From: an uncultured Prevotella sp.
Lineage (GTDB): Bacteria > Bacteroidota > Bacteroidia > Bacteroidales > Bacteroidaceae
Reading direction: 5' to 3'
Assembly (NCBI GenBank): GCA_947164965.1
Contig: CAMUYR010000010.1
Location: 1-64,000, forward strand
DNA: 64,000 nucleotides
A program made the position numbers and the translations under genes. This document shows, piece by piece, positions 8,944-17,415 of the stretch; position 1 is the stretch's first letter, and every line of letters begins with the position of its first letter. Below the pieces are notes generated by a model. It saw only the letters and a program-made list of their open reading frames with translations. It had not been told where the DNA came from and searched no databases.

Positions 8944-9867
8944 CTAGATAGGGAGCGTGAGCACGAAGCGGGCACCAGGACCGGCGAAAGCGGTGTCGAG
9001 CACGAGGTCGCCACCCAAGCGGCGGGCGATGTTGCGAGCTACGGTAAGACCGATACCCTGACCATCGAAATACTGGTTGAGCTTGACGTAGGGCTCGAAG
9101 ATGCGCTCAGCATCGTCGGCAGCAATACCTGAACCGGAATCCTCAACGGTGTAGGTAGCCTGCATCTTGGCCATATCGACAGCGGCGCTGACCTTCACGC
9201 TACCCTCGGTGGTAAACTTGAGGGCATTGTCCAACAGATGAGTCAAGGCACGAGCGGCCTTGGCAGCATTGGTGGAAATCATCGTGGCGGCAGCATCGGG
9301 AGCGACGTCCTTAGTGAACTGGATATAGGTCACCTTGTCGGCACCGGCAGCCTTAGCGGCATCGTCGACAATCTGGGTAACCATCACGTTATCAGTACGA
9401 TCGATAGGTGCGTCGGCATCGAGGTCGTCGATATCAGAGAGCTTGCCAATGAGGGCTGAAATCTTGCTGTTGCCAGCCTCGGCGGCGATATCCTTCAGAT
9501 CAGTAACCACCTGTGCGAGCGAGTCGGACTGGCGCTTTACCTTATCGGCCAGCTTGCCGTTCTCGGTCTGCAGGGCACCAACCTTCTGCTGCAGGGCTTC
9601 GTTGGCTGCACGAGCCTTATCCTGCTCTTCATTCATCTTGTCGAAAGCCAGCAGCGCCTGCTCGTAACCCTCGCCAACACTGTCAAAATTCTTCTCAAGC
9701 GAACGGTAGTCATCAAGCAACTTCTGCTGCTCGTCAACACGACGCTGATAGTCGGCCAACAGCTGCTTCTGTTCTTCGGTCTGCTTATTGCTGGCCTTCA
9801 TCTGAAAGTAGAAGGCGATGCCGAGTACGACGGCAGCAATCAAAGCGATAATAAATGCGTATGTCAT
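8944..9867 (-). CDS. Membrane-anchored HATPase protein lacking a phospho-acceptor histidine
   Basis: 307 residues. The N-terminus (3-20, FIIALIAAVVLGIAFYF) is one membrane span, then a long coiled coil (about 28-115), then a histidine-kinase-type ATPase domain with an N-box (HLLDNALKFT), a G1 box (DSGSGIA) and a G2 box (GQGIGLTVARNIARRLGG). The only histidine in the protein is the one in the N-box, so there is no H-box and it cannot be an ordinary sensor histidine kinase. It is last in a row of SpoIIE-type phosphatase, RsbW-like kinase and STAS protein, with 19 bases to the STAS gene. I infer that it is an output or accessory partner of that switch, or a kinase acting on another protein. Annotation pipelines will probably call it a sensor histidine kinase. 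Confidence 0.8.
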   Translation of the reverse strand: MTYAFIIALIAAVVLGIAFYFQMKASNKQTEEQKQLLADYQRRVDEQQKLLDDYRSLEKNFDSVGEGYEQALLAFDKMNEEQDKARAANEALQQKVGALQTENGKLADKVKRQSDSLAQVVTDLKDIAAEAGNSKISALIGKLSDIDDLDADAPIDRTDNVMVTQIVDDAAKAAGADKVTYIQFTKDVAPDAAATMISTNAAKAARALTHLLDNALKFTTEGSVKVSAAVDMAKMQATYTVEDSGSGIAADDAERIFEPYVKLNQYFDGQGIGLTVARNIARRLGGDLVLDTAFAGPGARFVLTLPI

Positions 9868-9886
9868 AAAGCAGAATGATTAGAGG

Positions 9887-10198
9887 TTACTCAGCTTTCT
9901 TCTCTACTTTCATAAACTTGGTGAAACCGGTCATTGCCAGCACCTTATAAATTTCAGAGCTTACATTAGTCATCTTGAACTGGCCGCGCTGCTGCATCAC
10001 AGTACGCATGGTCTTCTGAATGATACGCAGACCCGAAGAAGCCATGTAGGTGAGCTCGCTGCAATCCATTTCGAGATCTACTCCACCGTCGGCCAAAGCA
10101 GGCTGAATGTCTTGTTCGAACTGAGGGGCGTTCATAGTGTCAATACGCTGTCCGGTCTTAATGATGGTCTTACCACCTTCTTTAATAATCTGTGTCAT
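9887..10198 (-). CDS. STAS-domain anti-sigma-factor antagonist
   Basis: 103 residues, the size of SpoIIAA/RsbV. The motif LTYMASSGLRIIQKT holds the serine that RsbW-type kinases phosphorylate in this family. In the known partner switch the unphosphorylated form binds the kinase and frees its target, and a PP2C phosphatase reactivates it. Kinase and phosphatase genes lie just upstream in the same operon, 28 bases away. No sigma factor is encoded beside it, so the released target is not visible here. Confidence 0.88.
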   Translation of the reverse strand: MTQIIKEGGKTIIKTGQRIDTMNAPQFEQDIQPALADGGVDLEMDCSELTYMASSGLRIIQKTMRTVMQQRGQFKMTNVSSEIYKVLAMTGFTKFMKVEKKAE

Positions 10199-10226
10199 AA
10201 TGTAAATGATTTTTAAGTTGTTATTT

Positions 10227-10652
10227 TTAATCGTTTTTGCTTTCTAAAATGTCTTTTTTCATCGTCAGAAGGTTCTTGCCCTCCAGACGCTGATAGCTAA
10301 CTTCATTCATGATGTTCTTAACGATATAGATGCCCATACCGCCCAAATCACGCTCAGCAGGATTGACGTCCATGTCGGCAGCCTCGCGCAAGGTGGGATC
10401 GAACTCCTTGCCTTGATCGCTGAGCACGAACGTCAGCTCTTTCCCGTCGGACTCAGCCACCAGCTCGATGTCGGCAACCTTTCCTTCGGGATACGCATAG
10501 GAAATGACGTTGACCACCATTTCCTCCATCACCAGATTGAGATTCAGCTGAAGCTCCATACCGAGATTGAGCTCTTCGCAGATCTCCTCGACGAACTGGT
10601 TGACGCGCTCCAGTTCTTGCATCTGGTTTTTCAGTCTTAGTTCCTTTCTCAT
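10227..10652 (-). CDS. RsbW/SpoIIAB-like serine kinase (anti-sigma type)
   Basis: 141 residues forming a single HATPase_c_2 domain: N-box region LVMEEMVVNVISYAYP, then LSDQGKEFDP and GGMGIYIVKNIMNEVSY for nucleotide binding. In the family it phosphorylates the STAS antagonist and holds a sigma factor or other target when the antagonist is phosphorylated. It follows the phosphatase gene by 16 bases and precedes the STAS gene. Cytoplasmic; no signal peptide or membrane span. Confidence 0.88.
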   Translation of the reverse strand: MRKELRLKNQMQELERVNQFVEEICEELNLGMELQLNLNLVMEEMVVNVISYAYPEGKVADIELVAESDGKELTFVLSDQGKEFDPTLREAADMDVNPAERDLGGMGIYIVKNIMNEVSYQRLEGKNLLTMKKDILESKND

Positions 10653-10668
10653 TTCTTTTGGTTTTATA

Positions 10669-12750
10669 TTAGTTATTCGTTGTTTCCTTGTTTACCTTCA
10701 CGCAGAGCATCGTCAGGTCGTCGTTCGGATCGGCGCCGTCGCGATGTTGCTCTACGGCCTCCTTGAGCAGCTCGACCGTCTGGCGGCAGCTCTCGAAAGG
10801 TGTGGTCTCGAGGATCTCCAGCAACCGTTCGTCGGTAAACTGGTCCTGCTGGCGGTTTTCGGCCTCGTTGAGTCCGTCGGTATAGACGAACAGCGGGCAG
10901 TTGCTGATATCCTCTATCTCCTCGCCCTCATACTCCAGTTCGGGCCACAGGCCGATGGGGGCGTTGGGTATCATCTCGATGAACTCCGCCTTGCCGTCGC
11001 GCAGCAATACGGGCGGATTGTGTCCGGCATTGCAGAAGTGCAGATGACCGGTCTTGAGGTCGATGAGTCCCAGATACATCGTCACGAACATACTGGTCTC
11101 GTTATCCTCGCCCGACAGCGCATTGTTGATGCTCGTGGCAATTTCGGCAGGCATCATGTGCTGGGCAGCCAGCGTGCGGAACAAGCGGGTGGCCTGTGCC
11201 ATAAACAGTGAGGCGGGCACACCCTTGCCGCTGACGTCGCCCAAAGCGATATACAGCTGGTCGCCGTCGAGATAGTAGCCGTAGAGGTCGCCACCAACCT
11301 CCTTAGCGGGCGTCATCGACGCGAAGAGGTCGAGATCGGGACGGTCGGGGAATGTGCTGGGTACCATACCCATTTGTATGTTGCGGGCGATACGCAGATC
11401 GCTCTCGATACGCTCCTTGGCGGTTGTCGTCTCCTCCAGCTGGTCGTAGGCCACCAGCAACTCGTTGTGCGCCTTCTTAAGGCGGCGGGCCGAGCGGATG
11501 CGGAAGAAGGTGAAGATGACCAAACCCACGAAGATGATAGCGGCAATAATCATCGTGTTGCGGAACTGCGCACGCTCCTGTTCACGCTCGAGTTCGTCGA
11601 CGCGGAAGAGGGTGTTCATTTCGTTCAGCTGGTTGCGCGTCTCGGCACTGCTGATAGAGTCCTTGGCGGCAACGATGGTGCGCAGACAGTTGGCTGCCTC
11701 CTCGAAGCGTCCAATCTTGCTCATAATCTCAGCACGCTGAGAGAGCACCTGGATTTGTGTCGCCATCTCGTCACCATCATCGTAGAACATACGGCGGCTG
11801 TTCAGTTCGAGCGCATGACGATAGTCGCCACGCTGCAAGTCGAGCTGGGCACTGTAGAAGAGCCACGACTGCCCCACATAGTCGCCCTCCGAAGGGATAT
11901 ATTTCTGCGTCTCGCTGAGTGCTTCCGACGCCTGTTCGATATGGCCTAAGCCCAAAGCGGCCTGTGCACAAGCCAGATAGTAATAGGAACGGAGAATGGC
12001 GGCATCACGCTCGCGAATCTTGTAGTCGACGATATAACGGTCGAGGAAATCCTTCCACTCTACCGTCAGCTTCTCAAGCTTCTCATAGTCCTTCTTGTCG
12101 TTCAGCAAATCGCCATAATAGCTGTAGACATCGGGAATAGTGGGTGGTGTCGGAGTCACCTGCTTAAACAGATCGAGGCCCTTACGATAGGCTGCAGCAC
12201 TCTCGTCGAGATTGTGCATGTTGGCGTAGACATTACCCATGATGTAATAGGCTGTAGCTTCGCCGTATTTGTTGTCGTTGAGTCGGGCATCGTTCATCAT
12301 AGTCTGCACCTCGCGGAGGGCCATATTACACTTCTGGCTGAAGGCCAGCATGTTGACCTTATAGCTCCACACCTCGTACATGCGGTCGTACATCTTCAAG
12401 TGGCGCAGACGATCAATATCAATGGGGACATAGCGGAACAGGGAGTCCTGCATGTCGGAATTATAGAAAAAGACGGTACGCGAGATAGCACACGACGCAT
12501 AGAGCTCGTTTTCGCCCTGCTTGTAGCTCTCGTCAAGAAGGTCGCTGATGCAACGCACGCGGTAGGCATTATCGTTGGAATCGACGCTGAGCTGCTGCAA
12601 CTGGTCGAGCACCTTCAGGCGGGCGGCTCCATGCATGCGGGGCAGCATCTCGCGCAGCTCCTCGACCTTCGACTTAGACTGGAGCGGCATAAGAATGCCT
12701 CCCAGAAGCAGAAGGGTGATCAGTAGCAGTATGGTCTTTCTAATCGTCAT
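10669..12750 (-). CDS. TPR-containing membrane SpoIIE/RsbU-type PP2C phosphatase
   Basis: 693 residues. A signal/anchor sequence (6-22) leads into an exported region of tetratricopeptide-like helices (to about 370), then a membrane span near 398-417 and a short coiled coil (LLVAYDQLEETTTAKERIE). The cytoplasmic phosphatase domain follows, with VGGDLYGYYL, GDVSGKGVPASLFMAQ, YTDGLNEAEN and the closing DDLTML near 680, which carry the metal-binding acids of the family. It should dephosphorylate the STAS protein encoded two genes downstream in response to something sensed by the outer TPR part. Its start overlaps the stop of the AraC gene (ATGA). A paralogue lies at 46794-48716. Confidence 0.9.
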   Translation of the reverse strand: MTIRKTILLLITLLLLGGILMPLQSKSKVEELREMLPRMHGAARLKVLDQLQQLSVDSNDNAYRVRCISDLLDESYKQGENELYASCAISRTVFFYNSDMQDSLFRYVPIDIDRLRHLKMYDRMYEVWSYKVNMLAFSQKCNMALREVQTMMNDARLNDNKYGEATAYYIMGNVYANMHNLDESAAAYRKGLDLFKQVTPTPPTIPDVYSYYGDLLNDKKDYEKLEKLTVEWKDFLDRYIVDYKIRERDAAILRSYYYLACAQAALGLGHIEQASEALSETQKYIPSEGDYVGQSWLFYSAQLDLQRGDYRHALELNSRRMFYDDGDEMATQIQVLSQRAEIMSKIGRFEEAANCLRTIVAAKDSISSAETRNQLNEMNTLFRVDELEREQERAQFRNTMIIAAIIFVGLVIFTFFRIRSARRLKKAHNELLVAYDQLEETTTAKERIESDLRIARNIQMGMVPSTFPDRPDLDLFASMTPAKEVGGDLYGYYLDGDQLYIALGDVSGKGVPASLFMAQATRLFRTLAAQHMMPAEIATSINNALSGEDNETSMFVTMYLGLIDLKTGHLHFCNAGHNPPVLLRDGKAEFIEMIPNAPIGLWPELEYEGEEIEDISNCPLFVYTDGLNEAENRQQDQFTDERLLEILETTPFESCRQTVELLKEAVEQHRDGADPNDDLTMLCVKVNKETTNN

Positions 12751-13631
12751 ACGATAATGCGCGTTTTATGATAGTTGTCGCGAAACTCAGAGGGCGAGCA
12801 ACCCTTGCGTTTCTTGAAGATACGATTGAAATTGCTGAGATTGTTGAAACCACACGAGAAGCATATCTCGGAAATGGAATCAGAAGAGTCGACGAGACGG
12901 CGGCTGGCATAACCTAAACGCATCTCGATGATGTATTCACTGAGGTTGCGACCGGTATGCAGCTTGAAGAAACGGCTGAAGGCCGACGTACTCATGCCGG
13001 CGATATCGGCAAGTGTAGACAGGCGGATTTCGTTCTTGTAGTTCTGAGCGATGTAGTTCTTCACCTTCAGCACACGGCGTGAGTCGCTCTCTACTTCAAC
13101 CTTTGCGAAGCTGGACGATGACAACTCGCGACACTGCGTGCTCTTGGAGAGCTCGTAGAGGATGGAGTAGAACTGGGTGACGGCATAGAAGGAATCCTTG
13201 ACGGAGCTGAGCGAATCGATGAGCGGATAGACGCGCATGATGTCGTCGAGGCTGAACGCCAGACCCTTGCGGGCGCGCTGCAGCATCTTCAGCATAGAAT
13301 AGAAGGGCTTGCGCGAGAGGAATCCTTCGTCGGAAAGGTCGAGATGGAACTGCACGGTGACCTCGCGGATATCCTCGCTGGTGCAGGTGTTCTGCTCCCA
13401 GACGTGCTCGAGGTCGGGACTGGTGATGAGCACAAGGTCGAAGTCGGAAATCACCTCGTTGGAGTCGCCCACAATACGTCGCACACCGCTGGCGTGCTCG
13501 ACGTAGTTCAGTTCGAACACTTCGTGGTTATGGATGGGGTAAGTAAACTCCTTCTTCCGACGGTCGGCAATATAGAGACTGTCCTTACCCATCAGAGGGG
13601 TGATTTCGTGTATGACCTTCGAGGACTCCAT
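12747..13631 (-). CDS. AraC-family transcriptional regulator
   Basis: 294 residues. The N-terminal half looks like a cupin sensor (FTYPIHNHEVFELNYVEH). The last 100 residues hold two helix-turn-helix units, with LSTLADIAGMSTSAFSRFF and the family signature SISEICFSCGFNNLSNFNR. It is joined on both sides: its ATG overlaps the dapA stop (TAATG) and its stop overlaps the phosphatase start. It may control the partner-switching genes, which would make it autoregulated, but the ligand and targets are unknown. Confidence 0.88.
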   Translation of the reverse strand: MESSKVIHEITPLMGKDSLYIADRRKKEFTYPIHNHEVFELNYVEHASGVRRIVGDSNEVISDFDLVLITSPDLEHVWEQNTCTSEDIREVTVQFHLDLSDEGFLSRKPFYSMLKMLQRARKGLAFSLDDIMRVYPLIDSLSSVKDSFYAVTQFYSILYELSKSTQCRELSSSSFAKVEVESDSRRVLKVKNYIAQNYKNEIRLSTLADIAGMSTSAFSRFFKLHTGRNLSEYIIEMRLGYASRRLVDSSDSISEICFSCGFNNLSNFNRIFKKRKGCSPSEFRDNYHKTRIIV

Positions 13632-14518
13632 TAAATCTTCAGTTCCTTCAGAATTTCACTCATTCGCTGCATGTTACTGATGCGCATTGGCACCAGCGGC
13701 AGACGCAGACGGTTTTCGATAAATCCCATCTCGCTGAGCATAGCCTTCACACCAGCGGGGTTGCCGTCGACGAAGAGCAGCGAGAAGAGGTCGGTGAAAC
13801 GGTGATGAATCTTGCGGGCTGGATCGTATTCGCCCTTCATCTGCAGACGAATCATCTTTGAAAACTCCTTAGGCAGCGCATTGCCAATCACACTGATGAC
13901 ACCTACGGCACCGCAGCTGACCATTGGGAATGTGAGGGCATCGTCACCAGAGATGACGTCGAACTTAGCGGGTTTGTTCTTGATGATTTCGTCGACCTGC
14001 TCAAGATTACCAGAAGCCTCCTTAATGGCCACGATATTCTCGCAGTCGCGGGCCAGGCGCACGGTCGTAGCGGCCTGCAGATTGACACCAGTGCGGCCGG
14101 GAACGTTGTAAAGCACAACGGGCAGAGAGGTAGCAGCAGCAATAGCCTTGAAGTGCTGATAGAGACCTTCCTGCGAGGGCTTGTTGTAGTAAGGACAAAC
14201 GCTGAGTATTCCGTCGATACCCTTGAAGTCGCCCGTACGAAGCTCCTCGACGACAGCAGCGGTGTTATAACCTCCGCAACCCATCAGGATGGGCACGCGT
14301 CCGCCAACGAGGTTGACGACGAGGTCCTTGATTTTCTGCTTTTCGTCAGTTGTCAGTGTGGGAGTTTCGCCGGTTGTGGCGAGAATACAGAAGAAATCAG
14401 CACCGTTATCAAGCTGATATTCCACTAAGCGGATGAGCGACTTGTAATCTACTGAGCCGTCTTCCTGGAAAGGAGTTATCAGCGCAATACCGAGTCCTTT
14501 GAACACATTATGTACCAT
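13631..14518 (-). CDS. dapA: 4-hydroxy-tetrahydrodipicolinate synthase
   Basis: Condenses pyruvate with aspartate semialdehyde in the lysine and diaminopimelate pathway; cytoplasmic. I chose the ATG at 14518 (MVHNVFKGLGIALITPF, 295 residues, the normal family length). The frame stays open 31 codons further upstream, but that part is hydrophobic and overlaps the promoter. Visible active-site parts are LATTGETPTLT, the tyrosine in VVLYNVPGRTG and the Schiff-base lysine in IVAIKEASGN. It is the first gene of the operon that runs into araC and the partner switch, an odd pairing of biosynthesis with regulation. Confidence 0.95.
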   Translation of the reverse strand: MVHNVFKGLGIALITPFQEDGSVDYKSLIRLVEYQLDNGADFFCILATTGETPTLTTDEKQKIKDLVVNLVGGRVPILMGCGGYNTAAVVEELRTGDFKGIDGILSVCPYYNKPSQEGLYQHFKAIAAATSLPVVLYNVPGRTGVNLQAATTVRLARDCENIVAIKEASGNLEQVDEIIKNKPAKFDVISGDDALTFPMVSCGAVGVISVIGNALPKEFSKMIRLQMKGEYDPARKIHHRFTDLFSLLFVDGNPAGVKAMLSEMGFIENRLRLPLVPMRISNMQRMSEILKELKI

Positions 14519-14549
14519 AAAAAATAAGAATTCTACATTTTTATGGATG

Positions 14550-14557
14550 CAAAAGTA
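14550..14557 (-). promoter_or_regulatory. -7 box upstream of dapA
   Basis: The minus strand reads TACTTTTG, 31 bases before the chosen start. The nearest TTTG on that strand is 23 bases away, slightly long for a -33 element. Confidence 0.45.
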
Positions 14558-14616
14558 CAAAAAAATCAGCAAAATAGTATCAAAAAGCGGAAAAAAATAC
14601 TGAAAATGCATCTATA

Positions 14617-14634
14617 TTCCTTAAATATAAGGAA
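14617..14634. other. Hairpin between dapA and the small membrane protein gene
   Basis: TTCCTTA-AATA-TAAGGAA, a perfect 7-bp stem followed on the plus strand by AAAAATG. It lies 18 bases past the stop of the minus-strand gene at 14653. On that strand there is no good T-run, so terminator function is uncertain. Confidence 0.4.
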
Positions 14635-14652
14635 AAATGCAGGAAAAATGTA

Positions 14653-15267
14653 CTATTTACCCTTATTCAGGTAGTCATAATAGTACCAATAGGTGTCTTC
14701 ATAGTTGCTGAACACTGCCATTTGGCGCGCCTTTGGATCGCTATACCGACGAGCCAGTTCACGCATGTCTCGATAGTCGGTATCGAGCACGTTGTTGTGA
14801 TAGACGATGTGTGGATTAGAGCGCAGATGATTGTAGAGCACCAACGCCTCGCGATAGTATCGGGGCAGGCGCTGTTCTCCTATATTATAATAATGTGGTA
14901 AGGCGGCTGCAAAACGGTCCAGCTGCTTGTCGATAAGATAGCCGCAGAGCTCGTAGTCGCCCTTGCGGGTAATGAGGTGACGGCCGGAACCCTTGATGGG
15001 ATAGCTGAAAAGGCGCTCGCCCAACTGATTCTCGTGAGCCAAAGCCTTTATGCGAAGGTTAAGGAGCCGCTGGTCGGTCTTGTCGGAACGCTCGCCGACA
15101 GCCAGTGCCCCCTGATAGTCGCCCTTTGCCATCAGACTCTCCATCTGTGTGGCATAGCGGCGCACATCGGTATGATCAATGGCTATGCCGATGAAGAACA
15201 CCAGCACAGCCATTGCGAGAGATATCTGCCAAACGCGGCGATAATTGATTTTCACATTGAGCGTCAT
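14653..15267 (-). CDS. Small membrane-anchored protein, possibly DUF6057-related
   Basis: 204 residues from the ATG at 15267; a GTG at 15273 would add two. One membrane span near the N-terminus (VWQISLAMAVLVFFIGIAI) is followed by a helical region starting with a TPR-like stretch (MAKGDYQGALAVGERSDKTD). The motif LPRYYREALVLYNHLRSNP reminds me of the C-terminal part of DUF6057 membrane proteins, but this is from memory. If so, it is a short version without the multi-span N-terminus. It follows the branching enzyme gene by 12 bases and is probably co-transcribed. Function unknown. Confidence 0.65.
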   Translation of the reverse strand: MTLNVKINYRRVWQISLAMAVLVFFIGIAIDHTDVRRYATQMESLMAKGDYQGALAVGERSDKTDQRLLNLRIKALAHENQLGERLFSYPIKGSGRHLITRKGDYELCGYLIDKQLDRFAAALPHYYNIGEQRLPRYYREALVLYNHLRSNPHIVYHNNVLDTDYRDMRELARRYSDPKARQMAVFSNYEDTYWYYYDYLNKGK

Positions 15268-15279
15268 TGCCACACGCGT

Positions 15280-17409
15280 TTACAACTTTCTAAGCACGAC
15301 TGCCGAACGGGCAGGGATGTAGAGCTTGAGCCACTCCTTGTGATCCTGTACGTAGAGCGGGTCGTAGTTGGTGATGTGTGTCACCGTATCGTCGGCGAAT
15401 CCGTTGCCGCCAAAGTCCTTAGAGTCGGTGTTGAGCACCACTTCGTAAGAACCTGTGGGCACGAGGAATCCGTAGTCGGTATACGAGCGTGTCGGCGAGA
15501 AGTTGAAGACGAACACGAGGTCGCCACGCATGTAACACAGCACCTGGTCACCATCATCGTGCCAGATTTCCGTCACCGGTGTAGCCTGGAAGTTCTTCTG
15601 CGACTTGATGACCTCCAACATCTTCTGGTCGAAATCGCCCAACCAGTGATAGCACAAGTCTTTGTTGTCGACGAGGTTCCACTGACGGCGGGCATACTTG
15701 TACGACCAGCCGTTACCCTCGCGTGGGAAGTCGATCCACTCGGGATGACCGAACTCGTTACCCATGAAGTTCAGGTAGCCACCGTTGATGGCACCAGCTG
15801 TCACCAGTCGAATCATCTTGTGCAGGGCGATACCGCGCTGAGCAAGGTCGTTGACATCCTTCTTGGCGAAGTGCCAATACATATCGGCATCGATCAGTCG
15901 GAAGATGATGGTCTTATCGCCCACGAGTGCCTGGTCGTGACTCTCGCAGTACGAGATGGTCTTCTCGTCGGGACGACGGTTCTTAACCTCCCAGAAGATG
16001 GAGCAGACGTTGATGTCTTCGTCGCGCACCTCCTTGATGGTCTTGATCCAATAGTCGGGAATATTCATCGCCATACGGTAGTCGAAGCCGTAGCCGCCGT
16101 CTTCGAACTTAGCGGCCAATCCAGGCATACCGCTGACCTCTTCGGCTATCGTGATAGCCTGCGGGTTGACCTCGTGAATCAGACAGTTAGCCAGCGTGAG
16201 ATAGCAGATAGCGTTGTCGTCCTCGTGACCGTTGAAGTAATCGCCGTAACCGCCGAAGGCCTCACCCAAACCGTGCGAGTAGTAGAGCATCGAGGTAACG
16301 CCGTCGAAGCGGAAACCATCGAACTTAAACTCCTCGAGCCAGTACTTGCAGTTAGAAAGCAGGAAGTGCAGCACGTCGTCCTTGCCGTAGTCGAAGCACA
16401 GCGAGTCCCAAGCGGGATGCTCGTGGCGGTCACCGGGATAGAAGAACTGGTTAGGATCGCCGGCCAGATTGCCCAAGCCCTCGACCTCGTTCTTCACAGC
16501 GTGCGAGTGAACGATATCCATGATGACGGCTATTCCCATCTTGTGAGCGGTATCAATCATCTCCTTCAGGTCCTCGGGTGTACCGAAACGGCTGGAGGGC
16601 GCAAAGAACGACGATACATGATAACCGAACGAGCCGTAATACGGGTGCTCCTGAATGGCCATCACCTGAATGGCGTTATAGCCGTCCTTCTTGACTCGCG
16701 GAAGCACGTTTTCCGTGAATTCCTTGTAGGTACCTACCTTCTCGGCATCCTGACCCATTCCCACGTGGCACTCGTAGATCAAGAGGGGGGCCTTGTTGGG
16801 CTTGAACGTCTTCTTCTTCCACTCGTAGGGCTTCTCGGGATTCCACACCTGAGCGGAGAATATCTTCGTCTGGTCGTCCTGAACAACACGACGGCACCAG
16901 GCGGGAATACGCTCACCTTCTCCCCCGTTCCACTTCACCTTCATCTTGTACAGCTGACCATGCTTCAGGGCCTTTTCGCTAAGCTTCAGTTCCCAGTTGC
17001 CGGTACCCTCGATGCGCTTGCAACGATACTTCTCGTCTTCCTGCCAGTTGTTGAAGTCGCCAATGAGATAGATGTCGGTGGCGTTGGGCGCCCACTCACG
17101 GAACACCCAACCCTTAGCCAACTTGTGGAGTCCGAAGAACAAATGTCCGGATGCGAACTGCGAGAGCGACTGCTTGCCGTTACGCGTCAGCTGAGCAATC
17201 TTCCAGAGAGCATGATCGTGACGACCACGAATAGCCTGCTCGAAGGGCTCGAGCCACGAGTCGTTCATCACCAGTCCGATATGGGGCGGCTCCTGCACTT
17301 TCTTTACCGCTTTCTTGGCAGTGATTTTCTTTACTGCGGTTGCCTTCTTGGCGGGAGCCGATTTGGTGGTAGCCTTCTTGGCTGTAGTAGTCTTTTTTGT
17401 TGTAGCCAT
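15280..17409 (-). CDS. glgB: 1,4-alpha-glucan branching enzyme with Lys/Ala-rich N-terminal tail
   Basis: 709 residues. It transfers alpha-1,4 chains to make alpha-1,6 branches in glycogen. After the tail comes a CBM48-like part (REWAPNATDIYLIGDFNNW), then the GH13 barrel with VMDIVHSHAVKN, the nucleophile in FRFDGVTSM (about D368), the acid in AEEVSGMPG (about E423) and ESHDQ (about D491). The wording of these motifs (YYGSFGYHVSSFF, WLEEFKFDGFRFDG) is that of the eukaryotic type (GH13_8) rather than E. coli GlgB. Residues 1-39 are almost only Lys, Ala and Thr (KKATTKSAPAKKATAVKK), like a histone H1 tail, which is unusual for this enzyme. YhcH lies 6 bases upstream. Confidence 0.93.
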   Translation of the reverse strand: MATTKKTTTAKKATTKSAPAKKATAVKKITAKKAVKKVQEPPHIGLVMNDSWLEPFEQAIRGRHDHALWKIAQLTRNGKQSLSQFASGHLFFGLHKLAKGWVFREWAPNATDIYLIGDFNNWQEDEKYRCKRIEGTGNWELKLSEKALKHGQLYKMKVKWNGGEGERIPAWCRRVVQDDQTKIFSAQVWNPEKPYEWKKKTFKPNKAPLLIYECHVGMGQDAEKVGTYKEFTENVLPRVKKDGYNAIQVMAIQEHPYYGSFGYHVSSFFAPSSRFGTPEDLKEMIDTAHKMGIAVIMDIVHSHAVKNEVEGLGNLAGDPNQFFYPGDRHEHPAWDSLCFDYGKDDVLHFLLSNCKYWLEEFKFDGFRFDGVTSMLYYSHGLGEAFGGYGDYFNGHEDDNAICYLTLANCLIHEVNPQAITIAEEVSGMPGLAAKFEDGGYGFDYRMAMNIPDYWIKTIKEVRDEDINVCSIFWEVKNRRPDEKTISYCESHDQALVGDKTIIFRLIDADMYWHFAKKDVNDLAQRGIALHKMIRLVTAGAINGGYLNFMGNEFGHPEWIDFPREGNGWSYKYARRQWNLVDNKDLCYHWLGDFDQKMLEVIKSQKNFQATPVTEIWHDDGDQVLCYMRGDLVFVFNFSPTRSYTDYGFLVPTGSYEVVLNTDSKDFGGNGFADDTVTHITNYDPLYVQDHKEWLKLYIPARSAVVLRKL

Positions 17410-17415
17410 AATAAT

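Noticed and set aside
8944..9867. Ordinary sensor histidine kinase
   Set aside because: There is no H-box; the sole histidine is within the N-box, and no response regulator gene is adjacent.
13631..14611. Longer dapA starting at 14611
   Set aside because: The extra 31 residues are hydrophobic, exceed the family length and would run across the TACTTTTG box.
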